A stretch of DNA of 62,223 nt from Clostridiales bacterium. GTDB taxonomy: Bacteria; Bacillota; Clostridia; Oscillospirales; Oscillospiraceae. Of this stretch, positions 27,347-35,444 are shown piece after piece. Made by a program: the position numbers and the translations under genes. The notes under the pieces are model-generated. The model was not told the DNA's origin. It searched no databases and was given only the letters and a program-made list of their open reading frames with translations. The first letter of the stretch is position 1; each line of letters begins with the position of its first letter. The stretch lies in NCBI GenBank assembly GCA_020859945.1, contig JAJBVG010000049.1:1-62223 (forward strand). Reading direction: 5' to 3'.

Positions 27347-28282
27347 ATGGCATTTCAACTGGAAGAAATCAATCTGATGGCAAAAAGCCCGGCGGAGTTC
27401 CTCGCCATGGGGGACCGCAACTATGACCGCAAGGTGGAGCAGGCCGCGAGCCTGATTGCGGAAAACCGGCGCAACAGCCCCATTGTGCTGCTGGCCGGGC
27501 CGTCCGGGTCAGGCAAGACCACCTCCTCCCTGAAACTCAAGGAGGCTCTGCTGAAAAAGGGCATCAAGACCCACAGCGTCTCTCTGGACAACTATTTCAT
27601 CTCCGTGGACCCGGCCACCGCACCCCGCACCCCCTCCGGGGACTACGACTTCGAGTCCCCCCTGTGCATGGACATGGAGCTGCTTCACGAGCACTTCCAG
27701 GCTCTCTCCCGGGGGGAAGAGGTGCTGATTCCCCGGTTCGACTTCCCCCGGCACATGCGGGACACCAGCCGGTGTACCCCCCTGAAGCTGGGACCGGACG
27801 AGGTCGCGGTGTTCGAGGGCATCCACGCCCTGAACGACGACCTGGGGGGCCGCCACCCGGAGGCGTTCAAAATCTACCTCTCCGCCCGCTCCAACGTGCT
27901 GGACCACGGGGAAGTGGTCTTTAAGGGCACCTGGATGCGGCTGACCCGCCGCAGCGTCCGGGACATGAACTTCCGGGGGACCGAGGTGCTGCGCACCTTC
28001 GCCATGTGGGACAACATCCGCCGGGGGGAAAAGCTCTACATCTCCCCCTATAAGAACCGGGCCAACCTGCTCTTTGACTCGTCCCTGCCCTACGAGGTCA
28101 ACGTCATGTGCCACTACGCCCAGCCCCTGTTCCAGGCCATCCCCAAGGAGGACATCCGCCGGAAGGATATGCTGCGGATGATCGCGGCCTTTGAGAAGTT
28201 TGAACCCATCGACCCGGAACTGGTGCCGAAAGACAGCCTGCTGCGGGAGTTCATCGGCGGCGGGGTGTACGGAGCGCATTGA
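27347..28282 (+). CDS. Uridine kinase-like P-loop phosphotransferase
   Basis: The 311-residue protein has a Walker A motif LLAGPSGSGKTTSSLKL (about 45) and SVSLDNYFI, FDFPRHM and VFEGIHAL, all typical of the uridine kinase/phosphoribulokinase family. It is longer than uridine kinase (about 210), with a C-terminal extension, and lacks the TGS/ThrRS-like N-terminal part seen in some longer family members. ATG 27347 has AGGAG 9 bp upstream; ATG 27317 overlaps the palindromic element's end and is rejected. The phosphoryl acceptor is unknown. Confidence 0.88.
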   Translation: MAFQLEEINLMAKSPAEFLAMGDRNYDRKVEQAASLIAENRRNSPIVLLAGPSGSGKTTSSLKLKEALLKKGIKTHSVSLDNYFISVDPATAPRTPSGDYDFESPLCMDMELLHEHFQALSRGEEVLIPRFDFPRHMRDTSRCTPLKLGPDEVAVFEGIHALNDDLGGRHPEAFKIYLSARSNVLDHGEVVFKGTWMRLTRRSVRDMNFRGTEVLRTFAMWDNIRRGEKLYISPYKNRANLLFDSSLPYEVNVMCHYAQPLFQAIPKEDIRRKDMLRMIAAFEKFEPIDPELVPKDSLLREFIGGGVYGAH

Positions 28283-28283
28283 C

Positions 28284-28545
28284 AATTAGCAATTTGCAAT
28301 GAGCAATGTGCAATGACGGGAAACCGGGGGCTTGGGCCTTCTTTCTGTATGGGCGTTTTAACGCTTCGTTGAGTAAAACCTCAATCAACCGATAAGCACT
28401 ATCTCCTCTTGCCGCCCCTTGTAGAAACCCAGCCGAAGCCCAGCGAAGCGGGTTCGGCTGGGAGGAGTCGTGACGGAATGGACGAGACCTGCCGCTTGCG
28501 GCGGGGCGAGGGATATGAAGTCCACGACGACGAGGCGGAGGGGTT
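28284..28545. repeat. CAATNNG array and GC-rich hairpin mosaic
   Basis: CAATTAG/CAATTTG/CAATGAG/CAATGTG heptamers at 28284-28315 follow the kinase stop. The mosaic at about 28410-28545 (CCCAGCCGAAGCCCAGCG, GGGTTCGGCTGGG) matches the one at 7.66-7.88 kb. No gene is seen in this gap. Confidence 0.82.
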
Positions 28546-28566
28546 TCACCTCAATCCCCAAAACGC

Positions 28567-28612
28567 AGCCCCGGCGCACACCGTTTTTCTTTGGTGTGCG
28601 CCGGGGCTTTCT
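28567..28612. terminator. Terminator after the HtrA gene
   Basis: AGCCCCGGCGCACACC and GGTGTGCGCCGGGGCT form a perfect 16-bp stem. It lies between the plus-strand kinase region and the end of the minus-strand protease gene and could serve both. Confidence 0.85.
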
Positions 28613-28667
28613 GCGTTTATTTGAACTTTTTCGTTTGGGGAACGGTGGTCAAGCGGCTGTCAGCTGC

Positions 28668-30395
28668 TTAATAGCCGTACCCGTAGCCATAACCGTAGTT
28701 GTTGCCGCCGTAGCCGTAGCTGTAACCGTCGCTGTAACCGTCGCTGTATCCGTCGGTAGTGCCGTCGTCGGTAGTGCCGTTCTCAGTGCTGCTGCTGTCG
28801 CTCTCAGTGGTGTCCGGCTGCTCCTCGTCCAGCGTGACCACCAAGGTGAGATATTCCTCGTCCCGGTAGACGGTCAGGGTCATTTCCTCCCCGGCCTTGT
28901 GCTGGTTCTTGGCGTCGATCAGCTCGGCGCTGCTGGTGATGTCCACGCCGTCCGCCTGAGTGATGATGTCGCCCGATTGAAGCCCGGCGGTCTCAGAGCA
29001 GGAGCCTTCGGTGACGCTGTTCACGTAAGCGCCCACCACCATGTTGCTGTACTGCGCGGTCACGGGGGAGACGGTGGAGACAGAGATCCCCAGATAGGGC
29101 TTGCCGGTGATATAGCCGTACTCCATCAGGTCGCTGAGGATGTCGGTGACATCGTTGATGGGGATGCAGAAGCCGATGCCTTCGATGGTAGCGGTGCTAG
29201 TGTCGTAGGCGGAGGAGGAATACTTGGCGTTGACGATGCCGATGACCTCGCCGTACTGGTTAAAGAGGGGACCGCCGGAGTTGCCGGAGTTGATGGTGCA
29301 GTCGGTCTGGAGCAGGTTCATGACGGTGCCGTCGCTCATGGTGATGGCCCGGTCCAGGGCGCTGACGCTGCCGCTGGTCAGCGTGTTGGAGAGGGTGCCC
29401 AAGGCGTTGCCGATGGTGCAGACGGTGTCGCCCACCGCCAGCAGGCTGCTGTCGCCCAGCACCACGGCGGTCAGGTTTTCGTCCTCCGCCGGTTCGATCT
29501 TGATGACCGCCACGTCCTGGTCCTCGTCGCCGCCGATATAGGTGGCCTCATAGCTGGTGGCGTCGGTCAGGGTGACGGAGATGGCGGTGGCGTCCTCCAC
29601 CACATGGTAGCAGGTGAGGATATAGCCGTTTTCCGCGTCGGTGATAAAGCCGGTGCCCGCGCCCGTGCCGCTGGAAGTCTCTACGGTGATGCAGACCACC
29701 GCATCGTTATAGGCGGCGTAAATCTCGGAGACAGACATCTCCTCCCCCGCCTCTACGGTGGTGGTGGAGACGGTGGTGCCCTCGGTGCGGTCACTGACGG
29801 TGACGGTGGAGCTGCCGCCGGAGGAGGAGCCGGTGGAAATCAGCCCGGAGGCGACAGCGGCGTAGAACCCGCCTGCGCCGATGACGCCGCCGATGATGGC
29901 GAACACCAGCGCCAGGGCGATGATGCCGCCTCTCCCGCCGGACTTCTGCTTGGGCGGCTTGGGAGGCTTCGGCTCCTTGGTCTTTCTGCGGCGCTTCTTC
30001 TGCGGCTCCTCGTTGGGGGTGTACTGATAGTTGGGGGTGTAGCCGCCGTTGGACTGGCTGTTGTAGTTGTTGTAGCCGTTGTTGTTGGGCTGGCTGTTGT
30101 AGTTGTTGTAGCCGTTGTTGTTGGACTGGCCGCTGTAGCTGTTATAGCTATTGTTGATGGGCTGGCCGTTGTAGCTGCTGTAGCCGCTGCCGGTCTGCTC
30201 GCCGTAACCATTGCTGCCGGTGTTGCTGGCGGCGTTCAGGTCCGGGTTATAGCTGCTGCTGCCGGACCCGGCGGTGTAGTGGTATTCGCCGGAGGGGGCG
30301 GAGCCGCTGGAAGGGTTCTCCGGCCCGGTGCCGGAAGCGCTCTCGCCGTCAGTGTTAGGGATGGGATTGGTGTTCTCCTGATCATCGAAATACAT
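28668..30395 (-). CDS. HtrA/DegP-like S1C serine protease with PDZ domain
   Basis: The 575-residue membrane-anchored protease has a Ser/Asn/Tyr/Gly/Gln-rich N-terminal tail (1-130), a basic Lys/Pro stretch, one membrane segment (about 158-182), a trypsin-like domain with triad His in TCYHVVEDA, Asp in DEDQDVAVIKI and Ser in NSGNSGGPLFN, and a PDZ domain (about 430-525). The C-terminal tail is Tyr/Gly/Ser-rich (GYSDGYSDGYSYGYGG). HtrA proteases degrade or refold damaged envelope proteins. The two low-complexity tails are unusually long. It stands alone on its strand. Confidence 0.93.
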   Translation of the reverse strand: MYFDDQENTNPIPNTDGESASGTGPENPSSGSAPSGEYHYTAGSGSSSYNPDLNAASNTGSNGYGEQTGSGYSSYNGQPINNSYNSYSGQSNNNGYNNYNSQPNNNGYNNYNSQSNGGYTPNYQYTPNEEPQKKRRRKTKEPKPPKPPKQKSGGRGGIIALALVFAIIGGVIGAGGFYAAVASGLISTGSSSGGSSTVTVSDRTEGTTVSTTTVEAGEEMSVSEIYAAYNDAVVCITVETSSGTGAGTGFITDAENGYILTCYHVVEDATAISVTLTDATSYEATYIGGDEDQDVAVIKIEPAEDENLTAVVLGDSSLLAVGDTVCTIGNALGTLSNTLTSGSVSALDRAITMSDGTVMNLLQTDCTINSGNSGGPLFNQYGEVIGIVNAKYSSSAYDTSTATIEGIGFCIPINDVTDILSDLMEYGYITGKPYLGISVSTVSPVTAQYSNMVVGAYVNSVTEGSCSETAGLQSGDIITQADGVDITSSAELIDAKNQHKAGEEMTLTVYRDEEYLTLVVTLDEEQPDTTESDSSSTENGTTDDGTTDGYSDGYSDGYSYGYGGNNYGYGYGYGY

Positions 30396-30599
30396 ATACG
30401 CTCACTCCTTACAGTGATGTTGTCGTTTCGTTTTCTGTGTGGCTTATTCTACCGGAAGAATATGTACAAAGTATGAAGTTCTATTCAACAATCTGTATTC
30501 TCCCTTGCCTTATCAAAAAGATACCCTATCGACCTTAAAGATACCTGAAAATTTCGAGAACATTTTTTAAACGGAAGATACGCTTTGTGAAGATTTTGT

Positions 30600-31253
30600 T
30601 TAGTCGGAGAGATACCGCTCCTCGAAGCGGCGCAGCGGCTTGTTGATCTGCTTGGAGACCAGCCCCACGCAGACGGCGGCGGCCACGGTGCCCTCCCGGA
30701 CGCCCTCCAGCCGCCCCAGGAACAGGAAGGACAGCACACAGGCGATAATCACCAGCGTCACGTCGAAGGCCACCTTGGTGGGCGGGAACTTGGTGTGGGC
30801 CACCCGGCTGATGGCCAAAATCAGGCCCTCTCCGGCCAGGGTGACAACGTTTGCCACCACCTCGCAACTGACGCCGAAGGCCACCATCACGATGCCGAGG
30901 ATGCAGAAGATCCATTTTTGCCAGTACAGGGGACATTCGAGGCCCTGAATGGCCCACACACCCAGGTCGCACAGCCAGCCAAAGACCAGCGCCACTGGCA
31001 GCTGCATCAGCTGGATGGGGTCATAATCCCGCCGCAAAAGGATGATTTGCAGCAGGATAAAGAGGCAGTGCATACAGATGGTGGCAGTGCCCACCGTCAG
31101 CGGCGTGAACAGGCTGACCACATAGGGGACGCTGGAGATGGGGGAGGTACCCAGCGCGCCCTTGATGGAAAAGGCCACGCCGAAGGCCATAACTGCCAGC
31201 CCCAAGGCCAGCAGGAGATATCGTTTTATCAAATGGGGTTGTTGGTTTTTCAT
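30600..31253 (-). CDS. YczE/YyaS/YitT-like integral membrane protein (DUF6198)
   Basis: The 217-residue protein has about five membrane segments and the family start MAFGVAFSIKGALGTSPISSVPYV. The C-terminal half has FGVSCEVVANVVTLAGEGL. I start it at ATG 31253, with AAGGAG 8 bp upstream; the frame continues far upstream without supporting features. Its function is unknown in the family. It is divergent from the ZIP gene, with a 151-bp shared upstream region in which I could not identify a riboswitch. The 30396-30599 gap beyond its stop shows no gene. Confidence 0.82.
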   Translation of the reverse strand: MKNQQPHLIKRYLLLALGLAVMAFGVAFSIKGALGTSPISSVPYVVSLFTPLTVGTATICMHCLFILLQIILLRRDYDPIQLMQLPVALVFGWLCDLGVWAIQGLECPLYWQKWIFCILGIVMVAFGVSCEVVANVVTLAGEGLILAISRVAHTKFPPTKVAFDVTLVIIACVLSFLFLGRLEGVREGTVAAAVCVGLVSKQINKPLRRFEERYLSD

Positions 31254-31404
31254 GGTTTGCGCTCCTTGCTGAGATGAAAGTCTCACCGCCGGCCTCCCAG
31301 CTGCGTATATTGGCAGTGGAGATATCCACACGGACGGTTCGGCGGCTGATACAACGGCTGAGGCGTTTGGCGCGGAGGCTCCACAACGGCGAGGGAGGCA
31401 GACG

Positions 31405-32184
31405 ATGAGTGATGTGATAAAGGGGATACTGATCCCGTTTTTGGGGACGGCGCTGGGCGCCGCCTGTGTGTTTTTTCTCCGGGGGGAGCTGCACCGGCTG
31501 GTGCAGCGGTCCCTGACCGGCTTTGCCGCCGGGGTGATGACGGCGGCCTCCGTCTGGAGCCTGCTGCTGCCCGCTCTGGAGCAGGCGGCGGCTCTGGGAC
31601 GATGGCGGTTCCTCCCGGCGGCGGTTGGGTTCTGGCTGGGGGTGGGGTTCCTGTTGGCGCTGGACCACGCCATTCCCCACCTGCATATGTTCAGCGAGCA
31701 GGCGGAAGGCCCCCGCAGCCGCCTCCAGCGCACCACCATGCTGCTGCTGGCCGTCACCCTCCACAACCTGCCGGAGGGGATGGCGGTGGGGGCGGTCTAC
31801 GCCGACTGGCTCACCGGCGGCGGGCAGGTGTCCCTCTTTGGGGCAATGGCCCTGTCCCTGGGCATCGCGGCCCAAAACTTCCCGGAGGGGGCCATTATCT
31901 CCATGCCCCTGCGGGCAGCGGGGGCCAGACGACCCAAGGCGTTCCTCTACGGGGTGCTGTCCGGCGTGGTGGAACCCATCGGCGCGCTGCTCACCGTGGC
32001 GGCGGCGGGGCTGGTGGTGCCGGTGCTGCCCTATCTGCTGAGTTTTGCCGCCGGAGCGATGCTCTACGTGGTGGTGGAGGAGCTGATCCCCGAAATGGCC
32101 CAGGGAAAGCACTCCGACGTGGTGACGCTGCTCTTTTCCGTGGGGTTCACCCTAATGATGGCCTTAGACGTGGCGCTGGGATAA
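31405..32184 (+). CDS. ZIP family divalent metal transporter
   Basis: The 259-residue protein has about eight membrane segments and both ZIP metal motifs: HNLPEGMAVG (about 124) and AAQNFPEGAIIS (about 156), with VVEELIPE near the end. It belongs to the GufA/ZupT branch, which imports zinc, manganese or iron. A His-rich loop (AIPHLHMF) lies before the first motif. The start has GGGAGGCAGACG upstream. Its last 21 bp overlap the end of the convergent MATE gene. Confidence 0.92.
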   Translation: MSDVIKGILIPFLGTALGAACVFFLRGELHRLVQRSLTGFAAGVMTAASVWSLLLPALEQAAALGRWRFLPAAVGFWLGVGFLLALDHAIPHLHMFSEQAEGPRSRLQRTTMLLLAVTLHNLPEGMAVGAVYADWLTGGGQVSLFGAMALSLGIAAQNFPEGAIISMPLRAAGARRPKAFLYGVLSGVVEPIGALLTVAAAGLVVPVLPYLLSFAAGAMLYVVVEELIPEMAQGKHSDVVTLLFSVGFTLMMALDVALG

Positions 32185-33567
32185 ATGACGATGGTGAATC
32201 GGCAGCGCTTCCCCGTCCTCCAGGTGGGAAAGGGGCCGGTACACTGTCAGGCACATGGTCGTAAAGCAGGCCAGGCCGCCCACCAGTTGGGACACCGCCT
32301 CGGCGGTGAACACGCCGGTGCTGCCCATCCAGTGGGCCAGCAAAATTGTCAGCGGGGCGTTGATGATGGCCTTGCGGAACAGGGAGAAGAAAACCGCGTT
32401 TTTCGAGCGGCCCAGGGCGGTGAACACCGTCTGTCCGGCGATTTGCAGGGACATAAACAGGAACATACAGAAGTAGATGCGCATGGCGGGGATACCGGCC
32501 TCTACCAGCGCCGCTTCCCCGTTGAAAATGCGGATGAGGGGACCCGGCAGCAGCATGGTCACCAGCCACACGCAGACAGCGTAGCCGATGGTACAGGAGA
32601 CGCTGAACCGGATGGTCTGCCGGACCCGCCCGTAGAGCCTTGCGCCATAGTTGTAGCCCATGACGGGCTGCGCGCCGTTGTTCAGCCCTTGGGCGAACAG
32701 CATGACCACCTCCCGGATGGAGTTCAGCACGGTCATGACCCCCACATACAGGTCGCCGCCGGTGGCCTGGAGGGTGGCGTTGCAGACGATCTGCACCAGG
32801 GAGTTGGTCAGGTTCATAAAGAACCCCGACAGCCCCAGGGCAAAAATGCGCTTCACCCGTCGGGCTTTCAGCCGCAGCCCCGCCAGCGTCAGCCGGTGGG
32901 GGGTGCTCTTGGCGGTCAGGAACCGCAGCACCCACACGGCGGAGCAGCCTTGGGCGATGATGGTGGCCAGCGCCGCGCCGCGAACGCCCATGCCACAGGC
33001 GAAAATCAGGATGGGGTCCAGAATCAGGTTGATGGCGGCCCCCAGCGCCACCGTCAGCATCCCGGTGGTGGCGAAGCCCTGGGCGTTGATGAAGGGGTTC
33101 ATGCCCAGGCTGATCATGACGAAGATCGTGCCGCAGAGGTAGATGGTCAGGTAGTCGTTGGCGTAGCCAAAGGTGTCCTCGCTGGCCCCAAAGAGCCACA
33201 GCAACGGCTCCCGCAGCGTCAGCAGAATCAGAGTTACCGCTGTCCCCAGCAAAATCAGCAAGGCGAAGGAGTTGCCCAGAATGGCGCGGCACTCACCGTC
33301 GTCTCCCTCGCCCCGGCGAATGGAGAACAGGGAGCCGCCGCCTACGCCGCACAGGTTGGCGAAGCCCATGATGATGGAGATGATGGGCAGGCACAGGCCC
33401 AGCCCGGTCAGCTCCAGCCGCCCGGTGACGGGGATCTGCCCGATGAACACCCGGTCCACGATGTTATACAGGATGTTGATGAGCTGGGCCAGCGTCATGG
33501 GGGCGGCCATGCGCAGCACCGCGCTCCGAACCGACCCCTGGCTGAAGTCGGCGGCCTGTTTGGACAT
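32164..33567 (-). CDS. MATE family efflux transporter
   Basis: The 467-residue protein has twelve predicted membrane segments and MATE hallmarks: MAAPMTLAQLINILYNIVDRVFIGQ in the first helices, and NNGAQPVMGYNYGAR in the middle. MATE proteins export drugs or metabolites using a sodium or proton gradient. The ATG at 33567 (MSKQAADFSQGS) is preferred over ATG 33609 because AGAGAGAAGG precedes it. The substrate is unknown. Confidence 0.92.
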   Translation of the reverse strand: MSKQAADFSQGSVRSAVLRMAAPMTLAQLINILYNIVDRVFIGQIPVTGRLELTGLGLCLPIISIIMGFANLCGVGGGSLFSIRRGEGDDGECRAILGNSFALLILLGTAVTLILLTLREPLLWLFGASEDTFGYANDYLTIYLCGTIFVMISLGMNPFINAQGFATTGMLTVALGAAINLILDPILIFACGMGVRGAALATIIAQGCSAVWVLRFLTAKSTPHRLTLAGLRLKARRVKRIFALGLSGFFMNLTNSLVQIVCNATLQATGGDLYVGVMTVLNSIREVVMLFAQGLNNGAQPVMGYNYGARLYGRVRQTIRFSVSCTIGYAVCVWLVTMLLPGPLIRIFNGEAALVEAGIPAMRIYFCMFLFMSLQIAGQTVFTALGRSKNAVFFSLFRKAIINAPLTILLAHWMGSTGVFTAEAVSQLVGGLACFTTMCLTVYRPLSHLEDGEALPIHHRHLSQRHV

Positions 33568-33670
33568 GGGAAAGACCTTCTCTCTGAGTAAAACGCTGCT
33601 TTGCGGCAAAAAACAAAAGGAAGCTCTGATGCAACGGCCCCGGATTTAGGGCACGCCGTAGTCGGAGGCT

Positions 33671-33710
33671 CCAAAAAAAGAAAAAGCAGTAATTTCAATC
33701 GAAATTACTG
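33671..33710 (-). terminator. tRNA-Leu terminator
   Basis: On the minus strand a perfect 10-bp stem (CAGTAATTTC, loop, GAAATTACTG) is followed by a T-rich tract, directly after tRNA-Leu. Confidence 0.92.
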
Positions 33711-33718
33711 CCTCTCTC

Positions 33719-33806
33719 TGGTGCGCAAGGCGGGAGTCGAACCCGCACGCCCGCAATGAGCACTGGCACCTGAAGCCAGCGAGTCTACCAATTCCACCAC
33801 TTGCGC
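33719..33806 (-). tRNA. tRNA-Leu (CAG)
   Basis: An 88-nt class II tRNA with acceptor GCGCAAG/CTTGCGC, anticodon stem CTGGC/GCCAG enclosing TTCAGGT (anticodon CAG), a long variable arm and encoded CCA. Confidence 0.96.
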
Positions 33807-33841
33807 ATATCCAAAAGACTGGCTCGCTCACTGCGAGAATT

Positions 33842-33870
33842 ATAATACCATCTGGCCCGACGAATGTCAA
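33842..33870 (-). promoter_or_regulatory. tRNA-Leu promoter
   Basis: TTGACA, 17 bases and TATTAT on the minus strand, about 35 bp upstream of the tRNA. Confidence 0.88.
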
Positions 33871-33928
33871 GCATAAATTTTCTAAAATGCGAAAAGATTT
33901 TTACGGAGGCGCGCCGCTGTATTCCCTA

Positions 33929-33957
33929 TTGACAAAGTGGGTTTAGAGGGTTATACT
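33929..33957 (+). promoter_or_regulatory. Promoter of the HD hydrolase gene
   Basis: TTGACA, 17 bases and TATACT, 49 bp before the ATG. Confidence 0.88.
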
Positions 33958-34005
33958 GAGGTTCAAATCGAACCAGGCGCGGCCTGGACAAAGGAGACGA
34001 TGACG

Positions 34006-34563
34006 ATGATCCCCACCCCGGAACAGGCATGGGACCTGATGGCAGAGTACAACCAGGGCGAGTTCCACCGGAAGCACAGCCGCATTGTGGGCGACGTCAT
34101 GCGCTGGTATGCCCAGGAGCTGGGCTACGGCGACGAGGCCGACTTCTGGGAGGCCGTGGGCATTCTCCACGACCTGGACTTTGAGCAGTTCCCGGACCAG
34201 CACTGCATCAAGGAGCAGGAGATCATGCGGCAGCGGGGCATCGATGAGCGCATCATCCACGCCACCGCCAGCCACGGCTATAACCTGACCGTGGACATCA
34301 AGCCGGAGCACGAGATGGAGAAGGTGCTTTACGCCGTGGACGAGCTGACTGGCCTCATCGGGGCGGTGGCGGTCATGCGGCCCTCCAAGAGCGTCAGCGA
34401 CCTGCCCGTCAAGTCGGTGAAAAAGAAGTTCAAGGACAAAAAGTTCGCCGCGGGCTGCTCCAGAGACGTGATCCGGGACGGCGCGGCCATGCTGGGCTGG
34501 GAGCTGGACGATTTGATTGCCAAAACCATCGAGGCCATGCGCGCCAGCGACGCGGTGGAATGA
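34006..34563 (+). CDS. HD-domain hydrolase
   Basis: The 185-residue protein has the HD phosphohydrolase pattern: His in EFHRKHSRIVGDVMRWYA, the HD pair in VGILHDLDFEQ (about 62), His in IIHATASHGYN and a late Asp in YAVDELTGLIG. Such proteins hydrolyse phosphoester or nucleotide substrates. ATG 34006 is 9 bp after AAAGGAG; the two upstream ATGs are too close to it. It is a single-gene unit with its own promoter. The substrate is unknown. Confidence 0.85.
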   Translation: MIPTPEQAWDLMAEYNQGEFHRKHSRIVGDVMRWYAQELGYGDEADFWEAVGILHDLDFEQFPDQHCIKEQEIMRQRGIDERIIHATASHGYNLTVDIKPEHEMEKVLYAVDELTGLIGAVAVMRPSKSVSDLPVKSVKKKFKDKKFAAGCSRDVIRDGAAMLGWELDDLIAKTIEAMRASDAVE

Positions 34564-34565
34564 GG

Positions 34566-34601
34566 ACAATGTGCAATTTGCAATGAGCAATTTGCAATGG
34601 T
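34566..34601. repeat. CAATNNG heptamer array
   Basis: CAATGTG, CAATTTG and CAATGAG units follow the HD gene stop with a 7-base period. Confidence 0.85.
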
Positions 34602-34637
34602 GAGAAACCAAAACGGGCCGCGCTTTGGGAAAAGAAA

Positions 34638-34666
34638 TTGACAGGCGCCCCGTTTGCGGGTATAAT
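34638..34666 (+). promoter_or_regulatory. Full-consensus promoter of a small RNA
   Basis: TTGACA, exactly 17 bases and TATAAT: both hexamers and the spacing are perfect. No coding gene follows before a terminator about 60 bp past the predicted start, so the product should be a small RNA. Confidence 0.92.
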
Positions 34667-34672
34667 CGAGAC

Positions 34673-34768
34673 AGAACAAGGGCGCTGCCCGGCAACGGCT
34701 GGCCCCTGGTTATTGGTTACAAGAAGTAACCGCCAAGTTTGGGGAAACGGGCGGTTACTTCTTTTTGT
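34673..34768 (+). ncRNA. Candidate antisense antitoxin RNA
   Basis: Transcription from the consensus promoter would start near 34673 and stop at the hairpin ending near 34768, giving about 95 nt. No credible open frame lies inside. Its 3' end runs antisense into the 3' end of the small hydrophobic peptide gene at 34755-34844, and it would be complementary to any read-through 3' UTR of that message. This is the convergent layout of type I toxin-antitoxin pairs such as txpA/ratA, bsrG/SR4 and pAD1 par. Transcription is predicted, not shown. Confidence 0.68.
34721..34768. terminator. Shared terminator of the antisense RNA and toxin message
   Basis: A perfect 14-bp stem, AAGAAGTAACCGCC at 34721-34734 and GGCGGTTACTTCTT at 34750-34763, is followed by T residues on the plus strand. 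On the minus strand its first arm contains the toxin stop codon TAA, so the two messages end against one another. Confidence 0.9.
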
Positions 34769-34844
34769 TATAGTAGATTGTCAGAAACAATCCACACAGT
34801 CCGATGATTACCAAACAGAATTGATAAAATTCCAAAGTCGTCAT
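34755..34844 (-). CDS. Candidate holin-like type I toxin peptide (29 aa)
   Basis: The peptide starts MTTLEFYQF, has one hydrophobic helix (CLVIIGLCGLFLTIYY) and ends NKKK. Length, single membrane helix, N-terminal Glu/Gln pattern and Lys-rich tail match the Hol-Tox/BsrE/BsrG-type membrane toxins. AGGGGGTGA, a very strong ribosome binding site, lies 7 bp before the ATG at 34844. Codon use is AT-rich unlike the neighbours. A consensus antisense promoter and shared terminator lie at its 3' end. I recognise the class, not a specific gene. Toxicity is inference. Confidence 0.7.
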   Translation of the reverse strand: MTTLEFYQFCLVIIGLCGLFLTIYYNKKK

Positions 34845-34887
34845 TGGGCAGTCACCCCCTCTCGTCTGAACAGGGGGCAAAAGAAGC

Positions 34888-35010
34888 TGCCCCTCGTCGG
34901 AGCAGACTCCATATCCTTCGCTTCCGGCTAAAGCCGAAAGCTCATCCATTCCGTTGCTCCTCCTCTCCCCGCCAAACCCGCTTCGCTGGGCTTTGGCGGG
35001 GGCCCCGAAG
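34888..35010. repeat. GC-rich hairpin mosaic in the putative toxin leader
   Basis: Modules CTTCCGGCTAAAGCCG and CCGCCAAACCCGCTTCGCTGGG match the mosaic at 7.7 and 28.4 kb in inverted orientation. It would lie in the 5' untranslated region of the toxin message. Confidence 0.75.
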
Positions 35011-35029
35011 CCGGGGGCACAAGTCGGAT

Positions 35030-35058
35030 ATTATACAATTCGACAAAACGCAACAGAA
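35030..35058 (-). promoter_or_regulatory. Possible toxin promoter
   Basis: On the minus strand a perfect TATAAT has a poor -35 (TTCTGT) 17 bases upstream. It would give a leader of about 180 bases before the toxin ATG. It is the best candidate in the region but is weak. Confidence 0.4.
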
Positions 35059-35196
35059 AACAAACAGAAACGCTCTTGCCCTTTTCCCCGGAGAGGTTGT
35101 CCCGCAGCTTATAATTTCCGCTGTTTCCGGCATACTAACATCAAAATCCCGCATGTGCCGCGCAAACCGCGGTACGCACGGAAAGGGAGTTTCCTT

Positions 35197-35430
35197 ATGA
35201 TGATTTGCAAAGTGACAGGCATTGTCACCGCCCCCACCCACGTCTCCGCCCTGGACGGCGCGGCCCTGGTGCTGGCGAAGGTCCCCAGCGGCGGGACCCT
35301 GGTGGCGGTGGACCCTCTGGGGGCCGCTGTAGGCAGCCATGTGCTGGTCTGCCAGGGAGAGGCGGCCCAGGCGGTGCTGGGGGGCCGGTGTCCCGTGGAC
35401 GCCGCCGTGACCGGCATCGTGCTGGAGTAG
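35197..35430 (+). CDS. EutN/CcmL-type microcompartment vertex protein
   Basis: The 77-residue protein begins MMICKVTGIVTAPTHVSALDG and contains LVAVDPLGAAVGSHVLVCQG, the fold and length of BMC-V shell proteins, which form pentamers at the corners of bacterial microcompartments. No other shell protein or enzyme of a compartment operon is nearby. GGGAG precedes the ATG; the second codon is also ATG. It is a single-gene unit with a strong terminator 15 bp after it. Confidence 0.85.
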   Translation: MMICKVTGIVTAPTHVSALDGAALVLAKVPSGGTLVAVDPLGAAVGSHVLVCQGEAAQAVLGGRCPVDAAVTGIVLE

Positions 35431-35444
35431 CTGTCGCACACAAA

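Noticed and set aside
31254-31404. Metal riboswitch before the ZIP transporter
   Set aside because: I looked for yybP-ykoY and NiCo patterns in the divergent region and found no convincing conserved core or expression platform.
34721-34949. A 64-residue version of the small membrane peptide beginning at 34949
   Set aside because: The extra N-terminal part reads through the ribosome binding site AGGGGGTGA and through a dispersed repeat; the 29-residue form starting at 34844 is better supported.
35030-35430. A microcompartment operon around the EutN-like gene
   Set aside because: No other shell or cargo gene lies within the window; the flanking genes are unrelated.
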